From NCBI RefSeq assembly GCF_013248905.1, contig NZ_JABRVS010000001.1, positions 1,674,001 to 1,738,000 on the forward strand: a stretch of DNA of 64,000 nt. The letters are read 5' to 3'. Source of the stretch: Shewanella sp. VB17. GTDB lineage: Bacteria; Pseudomonadota; Gammaproteobacteria; Enterobacterales; Shewanellaceae. Positions within the stretch are counted from its first letter, which is position 1; every line of letters begins with the position of its first letter. Position numbers and translations under genes: made by a program. Positions 25,876-33,900 of this stretch are shown here, piece by piece. The notes below the pieces were generated by a model, which did not search any database, had not been told where the DNA came from, and was given only the letters and a program-made list of their open reading frames with translations.

Positions 25876-26183
25876 TCTAATTAACATGCGAGATCTCAGC
25901 AATAAACGAAACACGCTTACCTTAGCCATTTGAGAGTCTATTTGATCTAGTCACCGTTACATTTATAAAAAGTAAGTGTGTATTGGTTTTTTTTGATCGA
26001 TTATCGAGCTTACATTGTTTTGTTTTTAGAATAATCTTACCCATAATAAAAACATCATTATCGTTTTGTTATCATAACTTTTGTGATAAGCAAAAAAATT
26101 GGCGCTAAACTTGTTATTTAATTACAATTTACCTGTTATGCAGCCAATGATGTTGCAATTAAAATTATTTAAAGGTTAATAAA
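25876..26183. other. AT-rich promoter region before the OmpA gene
   Basis: This 308-bp gap between a kinase gene and the OmpA-type gene is strongly AT-rich (long T runs near 25986 and several ATAA blocks near 26040-26100). It probably holds the promoter of the OmpA/lipoprotein pair. I see no clear operator, terminator or small gene. Confidence 0.4.
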
Positions 26184-27257
26184 ATGAATAGCAAAAAAGT
26201 AAAGCTCACTTTAGTGGCATTTGTCCATGTGTGTTTGTTGCTAACATGTTCAGCTTATGTCCAAGCAACGCCAAGTGACGGCAGTGAAGATACTGCAACA
26301 GACGTTGACATGAGTCATTGGTATTTAGGCGGGAGAGCGGGTTGGGCTAATTTTCAAGATGCGTGTAATGATAATAATACCGATTGTGCTAACGACACCT
26401 TAGGGTACGGTGTTTATGGGGGTTATCAATTGACGCCTTGGTTTGCGCTAGAGACGGGGGTCACTGACTATGGTAGCCCTGATGCGTCTTATGGTCGTAA
26501 TCATATTGAAGCTGACGTATTAGGCGCTCAGGTGACAGGCGTTTTCTCTTATGGATTATCAACCAATCTTGATGCGTATGCGAGAGTCGGCGCAAGCTAT
26601 CAAATCATAGAAAAGCAGCGCTCATGGGCAGATGAGCAAACGTCGAATCAATGGGGAATAATATCAGCAATTGGACTTGATTATGCACTTTCTGATAACT
26701 GGTCTGTTAGGGGGGAGTACCAATTTATTGACGGTATTGGTGATGATGAAGTGATGCAAGCAGATTTACATTTCGTTTCATTGGGGCTGACTTACCGTTT
26801 TGGGCAAACTAAGCAGCCAGTTATGGTTGCAGCCCCTTTAGTCCCAGCGGTTATTCCTGTACCTAGTGTAACTACAAAGGTGGTACTAAATGGTCAGGCT
26901 TTGTTTGGTTTTGATTCTGACGTGGTTCAATCAAGTGAAGAATTGACAGCATTGGTGCAAAAAGCGGTTGATGTTAATAATGGCGCGCTGATGATAACTG
27001 GGCATACCGATAATCTTGGTCAAGCTGAATATAATCAAAAGTTGTCAGAAAAAAGGGCGCAAGCGGTGGCGAGCTATCTCAATGCTAATGGGGTCGACAC
27101 GGCACGTACAAGCATCATTGGGCTTGGTGAAACAATGCCAATTGCCCCGAATACAGATCCTGTAGGCCGAGCTAAAAATAGACGTGTGGAAGTTGAGTTT
27201 ACTGGCTCAGAGACAGAGGTTCAAATGCAACCTAGTAATACGAAGGAAATCAAATAA
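26184..27257 (+). CDS. OmpA-family outer membrane protein
   Basis: A signal peptide (residues 1-28, ending SAYVQA) leads to an eight-strand beta-barrel region (about 45-205: GYGVYGGYQLTPWFALETGV, LSDNWSVRGEYQFIDGIG). A proline-valine linker and an OmpA C-terminal peptidoglycan-binding domain (about 230-345) follow, with TGHTDNLG and KNRRVEVEF. It anchors the outer membrane to the cell wall. The stop overlaps the start of the following Big-repeat lipoprotein gene (TAATGA), so the two are translationally coupled and probably act together at the cell surface. Confidence 0.92.
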   Translation: MNSKKVKLTLVAFVHVCLLLTCSAYVQATPSDGSEDTATDVDMSHWYLGGRAGWANFQDACNDNNTDCANDTLGYGVYGGYQLTPWFALETGVTDYGSPDASYGRNHIEADVLGAQVTGVFSYGLSTNLDAYARVGASYQIIEKQRSWADEQTSNQWGIISAIGLDYALSDNWSVRGEYQFIDGIGDDEVMQADLHFVSLGLTYRFGQTKQPVMVAAPLVPAVIPVPSVTTKVVLNGQALFGFDSDVVQSSEELTALVQKAVDVNNGALMITGHTDNLGQAEYNQKLSEKRAQAVASYLNANGVDTARTSIIGLGETMPIAPNTDPVGRAKNRRVEVEFTGSETEVQMQPSNTKEIK

Positions 27258-30208
27258 TGAAGAAAATTGTTCATGTGAGCATTCTGTTATGGTGTTTTTT
27301 GCTGGCAAGTTGTGGTGGTAGTAATGGTGACAGTGGACTATTGAGTGCAGATCTTGGATTGGACTTAAGTGGCCTTCAAGTGACTCCGGTTGATCAATCA
27401 ATCCCCGTTGATTTTGGTTTACAATATACCGCAACGGCCATATTGACCGATGGTAGTACCCAAGATGTGACTGCAGATCCGGCCTTGTTATGGCGTAGTA
27501 GCGATTCGACCATTGCCACGATTGACCCCAATACAGGTTTTGCTACCGGCGTGATGCCTGGTGAGGTGACCATTAGTGCGTCAGGTACTGCTAACGGGGT
27601 GGCATTTAGTCAAAGCGTGACGCTAACGGTGACTGATGTCAGTGTGACGGAATTACAAGTGACCCCTGTTTTTGCTACGGTTCCAGTCGGGTTTGAGCAG
27701 CAATATATTGCCACGGCTATTTTTTCTGACGATCATACACTTGATGTCACCACCAATCCCTCTTTGTCATGGACCAGTAGCGATCCAAGCATCGCGAGTA
27801 TTGATGCCAATAGCGGTTTAGCGATAGGGTTAGTTGTAGGTGAAGTGACAATTAATGCCTCTGGTACAGCTAATGGAACGCCATTTAGTCAAAGTGTGAC
27901 ATTAACTGTCACAGATGCGGTCGTCACAGAATTACAAGTGACGCCTGTGGAGGCTACCGTTCCTGTCGGGTTTGAGCAGCAATACATGGCCATGGCCATT
28001 TTTTCTGATGGCCATACGCTCGATGTTACCACTCACTCTGCTTTGTCATGGAGCAGTAGCGATCCAAGTATCGCGAGTATTGGCGCTAATACCGGTTTAG
28101 CGGTTGGGCAGCGTGTAGGTGATGTGATCATTAGCGCTTTTGGTGAAGCTAATGGGTTGACTTTTACTCAAACGGCGTTATTAACCGTTACAGCCTCGTC
28201 TGTAACAGGGCTTGAGGTCTCGCCGCCGAGGATCACAGTGCCAGCAGGCTTTGAGCAGCAATATACCGCGACTGCTACGTTTTCTGATGGTCACACATTA
28301 GATGTGACCACCAATGAAGCGTTATCCTGGAGCAGTGGTAACACGAATATCGCGACGATAGATTCAAATACAGGGCTTGCAACGGCAGTAGGCATTGAGC
28401 TTGGCGATGTGGTGATAACGGCATCAGGCATTCACAATGGCGAGCAGTTCAGTGAAAGCGCCATATTGACGGTGACGAATTCTATCGTAACGGATTTGAA
28501 TATTTCCCCTTTAACTATGAGTATACCAGCAGGTAGACAGCAGCCATATACCGCTATTGCCACGTTTTCAGACGAGCATACCTTAGATGTGACCACCCAT
28601 GAAGTGTTATCTTGGAGCAGTGGTAATACCAATATTGCTACCATAGATCATGACACAGGATTAGCGACAGCTGTAGGCATTGAACTTGGCGATGTCACTA
28701 TTACCGCTTCTGGAAGCTATCAAGGTGTAGCGTTTAGTCGAACAGCGATATTAACGGTTACGGATGCAACTGTTAATCCGGGTAGTAGTGTGGTGACTAT
28801 TGAGCTAAATAGTTTAGATGGACAAACTTTTTCGTCTACTATTCCGGTGCAATTGGAAGCCACTTCCAGTTTTAGTGATGGCAGTAGTCATTCGACAACA
28901 GAAAGCAACAATGACAGATACTTTATGAGCTGGAGTATTGCTGGAAATACAAGTGCGAGAATCACTGATGAGGGATTACTAAACACCACAGGAGTTATTT
29001 CAGGTACAGCATTAACTATCACGGCTACTGGTAAGCCGTTTACTGATTATGAGGGTGAGGTGGATTCAATTATAGTGATTATATTGGATTTACCACCTGC
29101 TGCGACCGTTACTATTGATAATCGTTTTAAATCACCAGCTGTTGGTGTGACATTATACGGACAATATACGTATATACCAGCGGCTGATTCTATTGCAGAA
29201 GGTGAATCAATTATTGGTTGGGATATTGATGGAGTAGGTACTGGTATAACATGCTCTGTAATAGATGTAGCGTTAGGTCAATGTAGTTATGTCGTTAAGG
29301 ATGATGATGCTGGTAAGTTGATACAGTTTTGCGTTACACCTGTTAATTCTAATGGTTCTAGCGGTGTCAAAGTTTGTGATGATATAATTGCTACTTCAGT
29401 AAAATATAGCGGGAATTTTAATTTATTTGAAACTATTAATGCAGATTTAGTCGGATATTCAAGTAATATAGAAACTCGCTGGGGAGTCACTTCATCTTTT
29501 GGTATTCAAGATCTGCAAACGACAGGGTTAACATATAAAATAGAGTATCGACCTCTACTAGGGTTTACACAATTAGCAAATGCTATAGTGAGTCAGGATA
29601 TTGAGTTTTGTGTAAAAGATCTTGATAAAGGCTATAACGAATATTGCCGTCGAGTTTCTAAAGATACATCAGAACAATTCTTGACTATTAGTGATGGCAC
29701 TTTTGTTGGCGGTGGTATCATTAATCGATACAACAAGCCTAAAGGAGTTGCTCCTGCTACCGTGTATTCTGACACGACAACGGGCCTTAAGTTTATGAGG
29801 CCGCTAACGCCAGAAGAATCTGTTTTTGTTGGTGTTACAGCTGATAGTACAGTTGGCGATAGTAATGTGACGATAGGTCATTATAGTCTAGCTAACGCAA
29901 TGCAATTATGTTCTTTGTTAGCGGTTGATGGTGGTGGGTGGCGCTTACCTACTTTTGACGAGCTTCGTAATTTTAATACTAATTTACCTACTTATAACAA
30001 TCTGGTTGTAGGAAGCACACCACCAACTACATTATCTTCGTTGAAATATGAACTTGGTTGGCAGGGGGTGCGCTCACCGTGGAGTGGTATTGGTGAATCT
30101 TTGCGGTCATCGGATGGCAGACTATATAGTGTTACTCCTAATGCAGAAGGAGAAGTTTCAATTGTTGATCAAGATAATAAGTTTTTCGCCGTAAGTTGCG
30201 TTAAGTGA
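27257..30208 (+). CDS. Surface lipoprotein with bacterial Ig-like (Big_2) repeats and a C-terminal DUF1566-like domain
   Basis: The lipobox LLASCGG (cysteine ~19) marks a lipoprotein of 983 residues. Five Big_2-type domains of about 88 residues run from residue 35 to about 510, each starting 'L-x-V-x-P...VP.G..QQYTA.A.FSDG.T.DVT', and a sixth, divergent one follows. Two further Ig-like segments lead to a C-terminal region (about 860-983) with LKFMRPLTPEE and GGGWRLPTFDELRNF, the signature of DUF1566/Lcl C-terminal domains. Such proteins are surface adhesins or scaffolds. Neighbouring Big domains are very similar in DNA, so repeat number may vary. Coupled to ompA by TAATGA. Confidence 0.85.
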   Translation: MKKIVHVSILLWCFLLASCGGSNGDSGLLSADLGLDLSGLQVTPVDQSIPVDFGLQYTATAILTDGSTQDVTADPALLWRSSDSTIATIDPNTGFATGVMPGEVTISASGTANGVAFSQSVTLTVTDVSVTELQVTPVFATVPVGFEQQYIATAIFSDDHTLDVTTNPSLSWTSSDPSIASIDANSGLAIGLVVGEVTINASGTANGTPFSQSVTLTVTDAVVTELQVTPVEATVPVGFEQQYMAMAIFSDGHTLDVTTHSALSWSSSDPSIASIGANTGLAVGQRVGDVIISAFGEANGLTFTQTALLTVTASSVTGLEVSPPRITVPAGFEQQYTATATFSDGHTLDVTTNEALSWSSGNTNIATIDSNTGLATAVGIELGDVVITASGIHNGEQFSESAILTVTNSIVTDLNISPLTMSIPAGRQQPYTAIATFSDEHTLDVTTHEVLSWSSGNTNIATIDHDTGLATAVGIELGDVTITASGSYQGVAFSRTAILTVTDATVNPGSSVVTIELNSLDGQTFSSTIPVQLEATSSFSDGSSHSTTESNNDRYFMSWSIAGNTSARITDEGLLNTTGVISGTALTITATGKPFTDYEGEVDSIIVIILDLPPAATVTIDNRFKSPAVGVTLYGQYTYIPAADSIAEGESIIGWDIDGVGTGITCSVIDVALGQCSYVVKDDDAGKLIQFCVTPVNSNGSSGVKVCDDIIATSVKYSGNFNLFETINADLVGYSSNIETRWGVTSSFGIQDLQTTGLTYKIEYRPLLGFTQLANAIVSQDIEFCVKDLDKGYNEYCRRVSKDTSEQFLTISDGTFVGGGIINRYNKPKGVAPATVYSDTTTGLKFMRPLTPEESVFVGVTADSTVGDSNVTIGHYSLANAMQLCSLLAVDGGGWRLPTFDELRNFNTNLPTYNNLVVGSTPPTTLSSLKYELGWQGVRSPWSGIGESLRSSDGRLYSVTPNAEGEVSIVDQDNKFFAVSCVK

Positions 30209-30396
30209 TTATATGAAATTGGAGTACCTTATTTGATCAAAGTGGCCACTTTTTGCTTTTATCAAGTAATGACTATTTATAGAGTTGTTTAATTTAAAAG
30301 TAACACGAAATAGCGGGCTTCTTTCATTGTATAACTTAGCCTTAGAGTAATGCTGAAGCTCGCGATTAATTAATATAGTACCTATAATAAGTCAGT

Positions 30397-30435
30397 AAAA
30401 AATCCAGACAAATTAACTTTTGTACTGGATTTTTT
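30397..30435. terminator. Bidirectional intrinsic terminator
   Basis: AAAAAATCCAG (30397-30407) pairs with CTGGATTTTTT (30425-30435). The A-run on one side and the T-run on the other give a terminator on both strands. It serves the lipoprotein operon from the left and the decayed acetyltransferase on the minus strand from the right. Confidence 0.8.
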
Positions 30436-30694
30436 GACTTTTAATTGATTTTTTTAGCGTGTCTTCATAAGCCGAGAGTGGGTAAATGAACATCGTAGGA
30501 TCTAAGTTAGAACGAATGAAGCCACATTGTTCATAAAAGCTCTCTTTTCCTGCAATAGATTGAAGAAATAGCGCATTAACGTCAACATCTCAGATGCTTC
30601 TTTCTCTAAGTTCTGATGACTGCTCTGAAAGTGGCTGCTCCGAAAGTGACAGACAGCTGAACGGTATCGATTTAGTAAGTAACTTACTTAACAT
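30413..30694 (-). pseudogene. Decayed GNAT acetyltransferase, C-terminal part
   Basis: The minus-strand frame from ATG 30694 to TAA 30413 is 94 codons long with one internal TGA at codon 35. After that stop it reads DVDVNALFLQ, then AGKESFYEQCGFI, then DPTMFIYPLS. The 'A-G-K-x-F-Y-E-x-x-G-F' stretch is the C-terminal motif of GNAT N-acetyltransferases. The N-terminal acetyl-CoA-binding part is missing, and the first 34 codons (rich in Ser-Glu-Gln) look unrelated or rearranged. It is a broken gene. Confidence 0.7.
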
Positions 30695-30743
30695 GGGCTC
30701 GGGTTAAGCAAGGCCATTCACATCCATCATATTTTCAAATACT

Positions 30744-30775
30744 TGATAAATACTTTAGTAATCAAGTATTTATCA
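30744..30775. promoter_or_regulatory. Operator-like palindrome before the MarR gene
   Basis: TGATAAATACT (30744-30754) and AGTATTTATCA (30765-30775) form a perfect 11-bp inverted repeat with a ten-base spacer, 37 bases before the MarR start. A third partial copy ('ttcaaatacttga') lies just to the left. MarR dimers bind such sites, so autoregulation is likely. Confidence 0.7.
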
Positions 30776-30812
30776 CATGTTCTTTGTCTATATTTTCGGC
30801 GGTGAGGTTTTT

Positions 30813-31226
30813 ATGAACACGATTTTACTGGTGACACAGCAAGCACATATCGGCTCTCTTTTGAGTAAAAAACTGGATCTTTCCCTGAGTGTACATGGGA
30901 TTAACTTTACCGAATTTACTCTTATGTATCATTTACAGCAGGCGCAAGATAACAAACTTAGCCGCATTGCTTTGGCTGAAAAAGTGGCACTCACAGCGTC
31001 GGGAGTGACACGGGTATTAGCCCCTATGGAGAAAATCCATTTGGTGACCAAACAAAGTAACCCGAGGGATGCACGGCAAAGCCTCGTGGTGTTAACGAAG
31101 GCCGGTGAAGAGATTTTACAAGATGCACTCGTCACGGTTAAACAGACGAGTGACATGATATTTTCACTATTGGATCAACAGGAATTATCCACGCTACTCA
31201 CGCTGCTAAATAAACTTAAATGCTGA
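30813..31226 (+). CDS. MarR-family transcriptional regulator
   Basis: The start is ATG 30813 behind GGTGAGG; the upstream ATG at 30777 lies at the edge of the operator and lacks a ribosome site. The 137-residue protein has the MarR winged helix: LSRIALAEKVALTASGVTRVLAPMEKIHLVTKQSNPRDARQ spans the recognition helix and the wing with its D-x-R motif. It probably represses its own promoter through the palindrome at 30744-30775. The nearest candidate target, the decayed acetyltransferase, is broken, so the regulator may be orphaned or act on distant genes. Confidence 0.88.
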   Translation: MNTILLVTQQAHIGSLLSKKLDLSLSVHGINFTEFTLMYHLQQAQDNKLSRIALAEKVALTASGVTRVLAPMEKIHLVTKQSNPRDARQSLVVLTKAGEEILQDALVTVKQTSDMIFSLLDQQELSTLLTLLNKLKC

Positions 31227-31327
31227 CAGTATTTGAACTGGATCAAAATATAAAGATGACCAAAGGATATGGAATTAAATTATGAGTAAGGTCGATTACA
31301 GGCAAGCCCTGATAGTTAATCTGTAAG

Positions 31328-32506
31328 TTAAGTACGGCTTTGCCAATGCCAACTTGGTGTGCTGAGCAAATCTTGCCCGCGTATTTGGGTTTGGCCTAGT
31401 TGCTTATCGAGTTCGATCAAATTGCAATGTTCGAATTCATTGATGGCATTGATGAGGCGGTTGGAATGCGAGACTATCCATAATTGACACTGCTCTGATG
31501 TCCTTGCGATGAGACGTGCAAGGGCGGGCAGTAAATCTGGATGTAAACTGGTTTCTGGCTCATTGAGCACCATGAGTTCTGGTGGTCTAGGGGTTAACAA
31601 GGCAGCGATCAGTAACAGGTACCTTAGGGTGCCATCTGATAACTCCGCTGAGTTTAAAGGACGCAGTAGCCCTGTTTGATAGAAATGAATACAAAACATA
31701 CCATTGCATTCATATTCAATATGCACATTGGCCCCAGGAAAGGCATCGCTGACAGCGGCGTCAAACCCCTCTCTATCACCCACTTCGAATATGGTTTGAA
31801 TGGCTGAAGCCAGATCTCTGCCATCGTGATGTAGCACTGGGGTGCGGGTACCTAATTGTGGTTGACGAGCTGGGGCATCACTGTCACTACGAAAGTGATC
31901 GTAAAATCGCCAAGCGCGAATACTGTCACGTAGTTTGATGACTTCTGGGGTGCGATCAGGATCGGCAAACTCACTAAAAATACTATCACTGAGTTGCATT
32001 TTTTGACTTAAGGTTTGCCAGCCTGCTTGCTTATTTTGCTCTGCACGACTTTTGACTAAAGGACCTCGGCGTTCTACTAATACGGCGGCTGGGCGGTATT
32101 TATTACCCACCCAAATCGCTTCACGTTTTATTTGGGGATCTTGACTAAATAAAGAGGGTGAAGGAATGGGAAGACCCAGCTCGATAAGATAACTGTATTC
32201 ATCACTGGCAAACCCAAGTTTAAGTCGTTTAGGGCGCTGCCGCACCGTGGGTTCGATGGGAGTTTCACCTCTGTGCATACCCTTGGTGATGTTTTCTGGG
32301 CCCGCCCAGAAGCTAGAATCTAGCCCACCTTCCAATGCTAACGCGTGTACGACGCCACCTTGAGCTGTTTGCGCTAATAGACGCAGTGCTTTATAGAGAT
32401 TTGATTTGCCACTTCCATTGGCCCCAGTGATCACATTAAGTCGTTCAAGAGGAACACGGATATCACGCAGTGAACGGTAATTTTGAATGGCTAATGTGGT
32501 CAGCAT
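31328..32506 (-). CDS. AAA-family ATPase (RecF/OLD-like, COG4637 type)
   Basis: The 392-residue protein opens with LTTLAIQNYRSLRD and Walker A GANGSGKSN (residues 28-36), and closes with signature LSDGTLRYLLL, Walker B LMVLNEPETSLHPDLL and H-loop IVSHSNRLI. This is the SMC/RecF-like architecture of predicted ATPases with a split ATP-binding domain and no nuclease domain. Stand-alone members are widespread and uncharacterised; some act with an effector in defence systems, but none is encoded next to this one. It is transcribed away from the TRAP operon on its right. Confidence 0.85.
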   Translation of the reverse strand: MLTTLAIQNYRSLRDIRVPLERLNVITGANGSGKSNLYKALRLLAQTAQGGVVHALALEGGLDSSFWAGPENITKGMHRGETPIEPTVRQRPKRLKLGFASDEYSYLIELGLPIPSPSLFSQDPQIKREAIWVGNKYRPAAVLVERRGPLVKSRAEQNKQAGWQTLSQKMQLSDSIFSEFADPDRTPEVIKLRDSIRAWRFYDHFRSDSDAPARQPQLGTRTPVLHHDGRDLASAIQTIFEVGDREGFDAAVSDAFPGANVHIEYECNGMFCIHFYQTGLLRPLNSAELSDGTLRYLLLIAALLTPRPPELMVLNEPETSLHPDLLPALARLIARTSEQCQLWIVSHSNRLINAINEFEHCNLIELDKQLGQTQIRGQDLLSTPSWHWQSRT

Positions 32507-32876
32507 AAAGGTTTTTATTTATGTGGATTATTGGTAGCTGATAGTGCCATTTTTTTGTATTTAGAGCCATAAGCCAGTGGAGTTAATGAAGCCGAATTAA
32601 TATGATCTAATAGAAAATTAATGAACTGATTGTTAATTTTTTATTATTAATCAATGTTTTGTTGGTTTGTGCTGGTTGAAGTATAGAGGTATGAATTACT
32701 GCCTATACTAAAGGCTAATTTATAGTACATGCTAGTTGGCACTTTTGAATGAGTGTGTTGGACAAGTATTTAGCGCTTGGCTACCTTGACATTGACTTGG
32801 CCTTAAGTGAACATCAGTGGCTAAAATAACTAACAGGTTTTCAATAAAAACCGATCACAGCAAATTAGGGGACCTT
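32507..32876. other. Divergent promoter region, gene-free
   Basis: This 370-bp gap separates the leftward ATPase gene from the rightward TRAP operon and must hold both promoters. It is AT-rich around 32600-32670. I found no strong operator, sigma-54 site or small gene. An in-frame GTG at 32817 extends the binding-protein frame but has no ribosome site and would bury the signal peptide. Confidence 0.4.
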
Positions 32877-33797
32877 ATGTTCTATCGCACGCTGACACTT
32901 GCTTTATTGTTTGTTTTATCTTCGGCAGTGAGTGCTGAAAATTATTCTATTGGTACTGGTGGGCAAAGTGGGGTGTATTATCCATTTGGTGGTGCATTAG
33001 CTAAGGTATGGTCTGAAAAGGTCCCAGATGTCAATGTGAAAGCTGAGGTGACCGCCGCATCGGTTGAAAACACCATTAAGGTTGTACGTGGTGATTTGAT
33101 TGCCGGTATTGCCATGGGGAATGTGGTACTCGATGCTTATAATGGTGAGGGTAAATTTAAAGGTAAGCTGCCCGTAAAAACCTTGTTCGCACTTTATCCT
33201 AACTTGGTGCACACGTTGACGTTACAGAATTCTGGTATCAAATCATTAGCCGATCTTAAGGGCAAGCGTATTTCGCTCGGTGCACCCGCAAGTGGTACGG
33301 CAGTAACATCTGCCGCGTTACTTAAGTCTATCGGCATCGATGTAAAAAAAGATATCGATGCTGTTTACCTTAACTATGCAGAAACGACTAATGCCTTGGC
33401 CAATGGCCAAATAGATGCGGGCTTTATCGTTGGCGGACAAGGTGTGGGTGCGGTGACTCAGGTTGCCTTGACGCATAACATCACTATTTTGCCTATTTCA
33501 GAGCAAGAAAGTACGGCATTTATTAATGCATTTCCTGCCTATAGCAGCTATACCATTCCTGCTGATACGTATAATAAGGTGGCGGCAGTGTCGACATTGA
33601 GCGTATGGAATGTATTAGTGGTTAACGCCAATATGAGTGATGATATGGCGTATAACCTGACTAAGGCAGCATTTGAAAATATAGAACAGGTGCGCAAAGT
33701 GGTAAAATCTGCCGATGTGACAACCCCTGAAAATGCCCATCGCCTTCAAGGTGTACCTTTGCATGCTGGTGCGCAAAAATATCTTGATTCTCTTTGA
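32877..33797 (+). CDS. TAXI-family TRAP transporter substrate-binding protein
   Basis: ATG 32877 follows GGGGAC and gives a clean signal peptide (MFYRTLTLALLFVLSSAVSA). The mature protein starts ENYSIGTGGQSGVYYPFGGAL, the hallmark of TAXI solute receptors, and continues with LKGKRISLGAPASGTAVTSAALL and GQIDAGFIVGG. The 306-residue length is normal. It binds a small organic acid or amino acid in the periplasm and delivers it to the fused permease encoded 103 bases downstream. The ligand cannot be read from the sequence; glutamate/glutamine and 2-oxoglutarate are known for the family. Confidence 0.9.
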   Translation: MFYRTLTLALLFVLSSAVSAENYSIGTGGQSGVYYPFGGALAKVWSEKVPDVNVKAEVTAASVENTIKVVRGDLIAGIAMGNVVLDAYNGEGKFKGKLPVKTLFALYPNLVHTLTLQNSGIKSLADLKGKRISLGAPASGTAVTSAALLKSIGIDVKKDIDAVYLNYAETTNALANGQIDAGFIVGGQGVGAVTQVALTHNITILPISEQESTAFINAFPAYSSYTIPADTYNKVAAVSTLSVWNVLVVNANMSDDMAYNLTKAAFENIEQVRKVVKSADVTTPENAHRLQGVPLHAGAQKYLDSL

Positions 33798-33807
33798 TCA
33801 CATATTA

Positions 33808-33844
33808 GAGACAAGGTTGAGGGCGTGATCCTCAATCCTGTCTC
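33808..33844 (+). promoter_or_regulatory. Intercistronic hairpin between TRAP receptor and permease
   Basis: GAGACA-GGTTGAGG pairs with CCTCAATCC-GTCTC around a seven-base loop with one mismatch. No long T-run follows, so it is more likely an mRNA-stabilising or attenuating hairpin that keeps the receptor in excess over the permease, as in many binding-protein operons. Confidence 0.6.
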
Positions 33845-33900
33845 ATTCCAGTCTTAATTTTTCTACTCAATATCAAAAATAATAATAAGAGGATAAAAAT

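Noticed and set aside
26040..26120. AT-rich tract before the OmpA gene as a replication origin or DnaA cluster
   Set aside because: No TTATCCACA-type boxes were found; simple promoter-like AT richness explains it.
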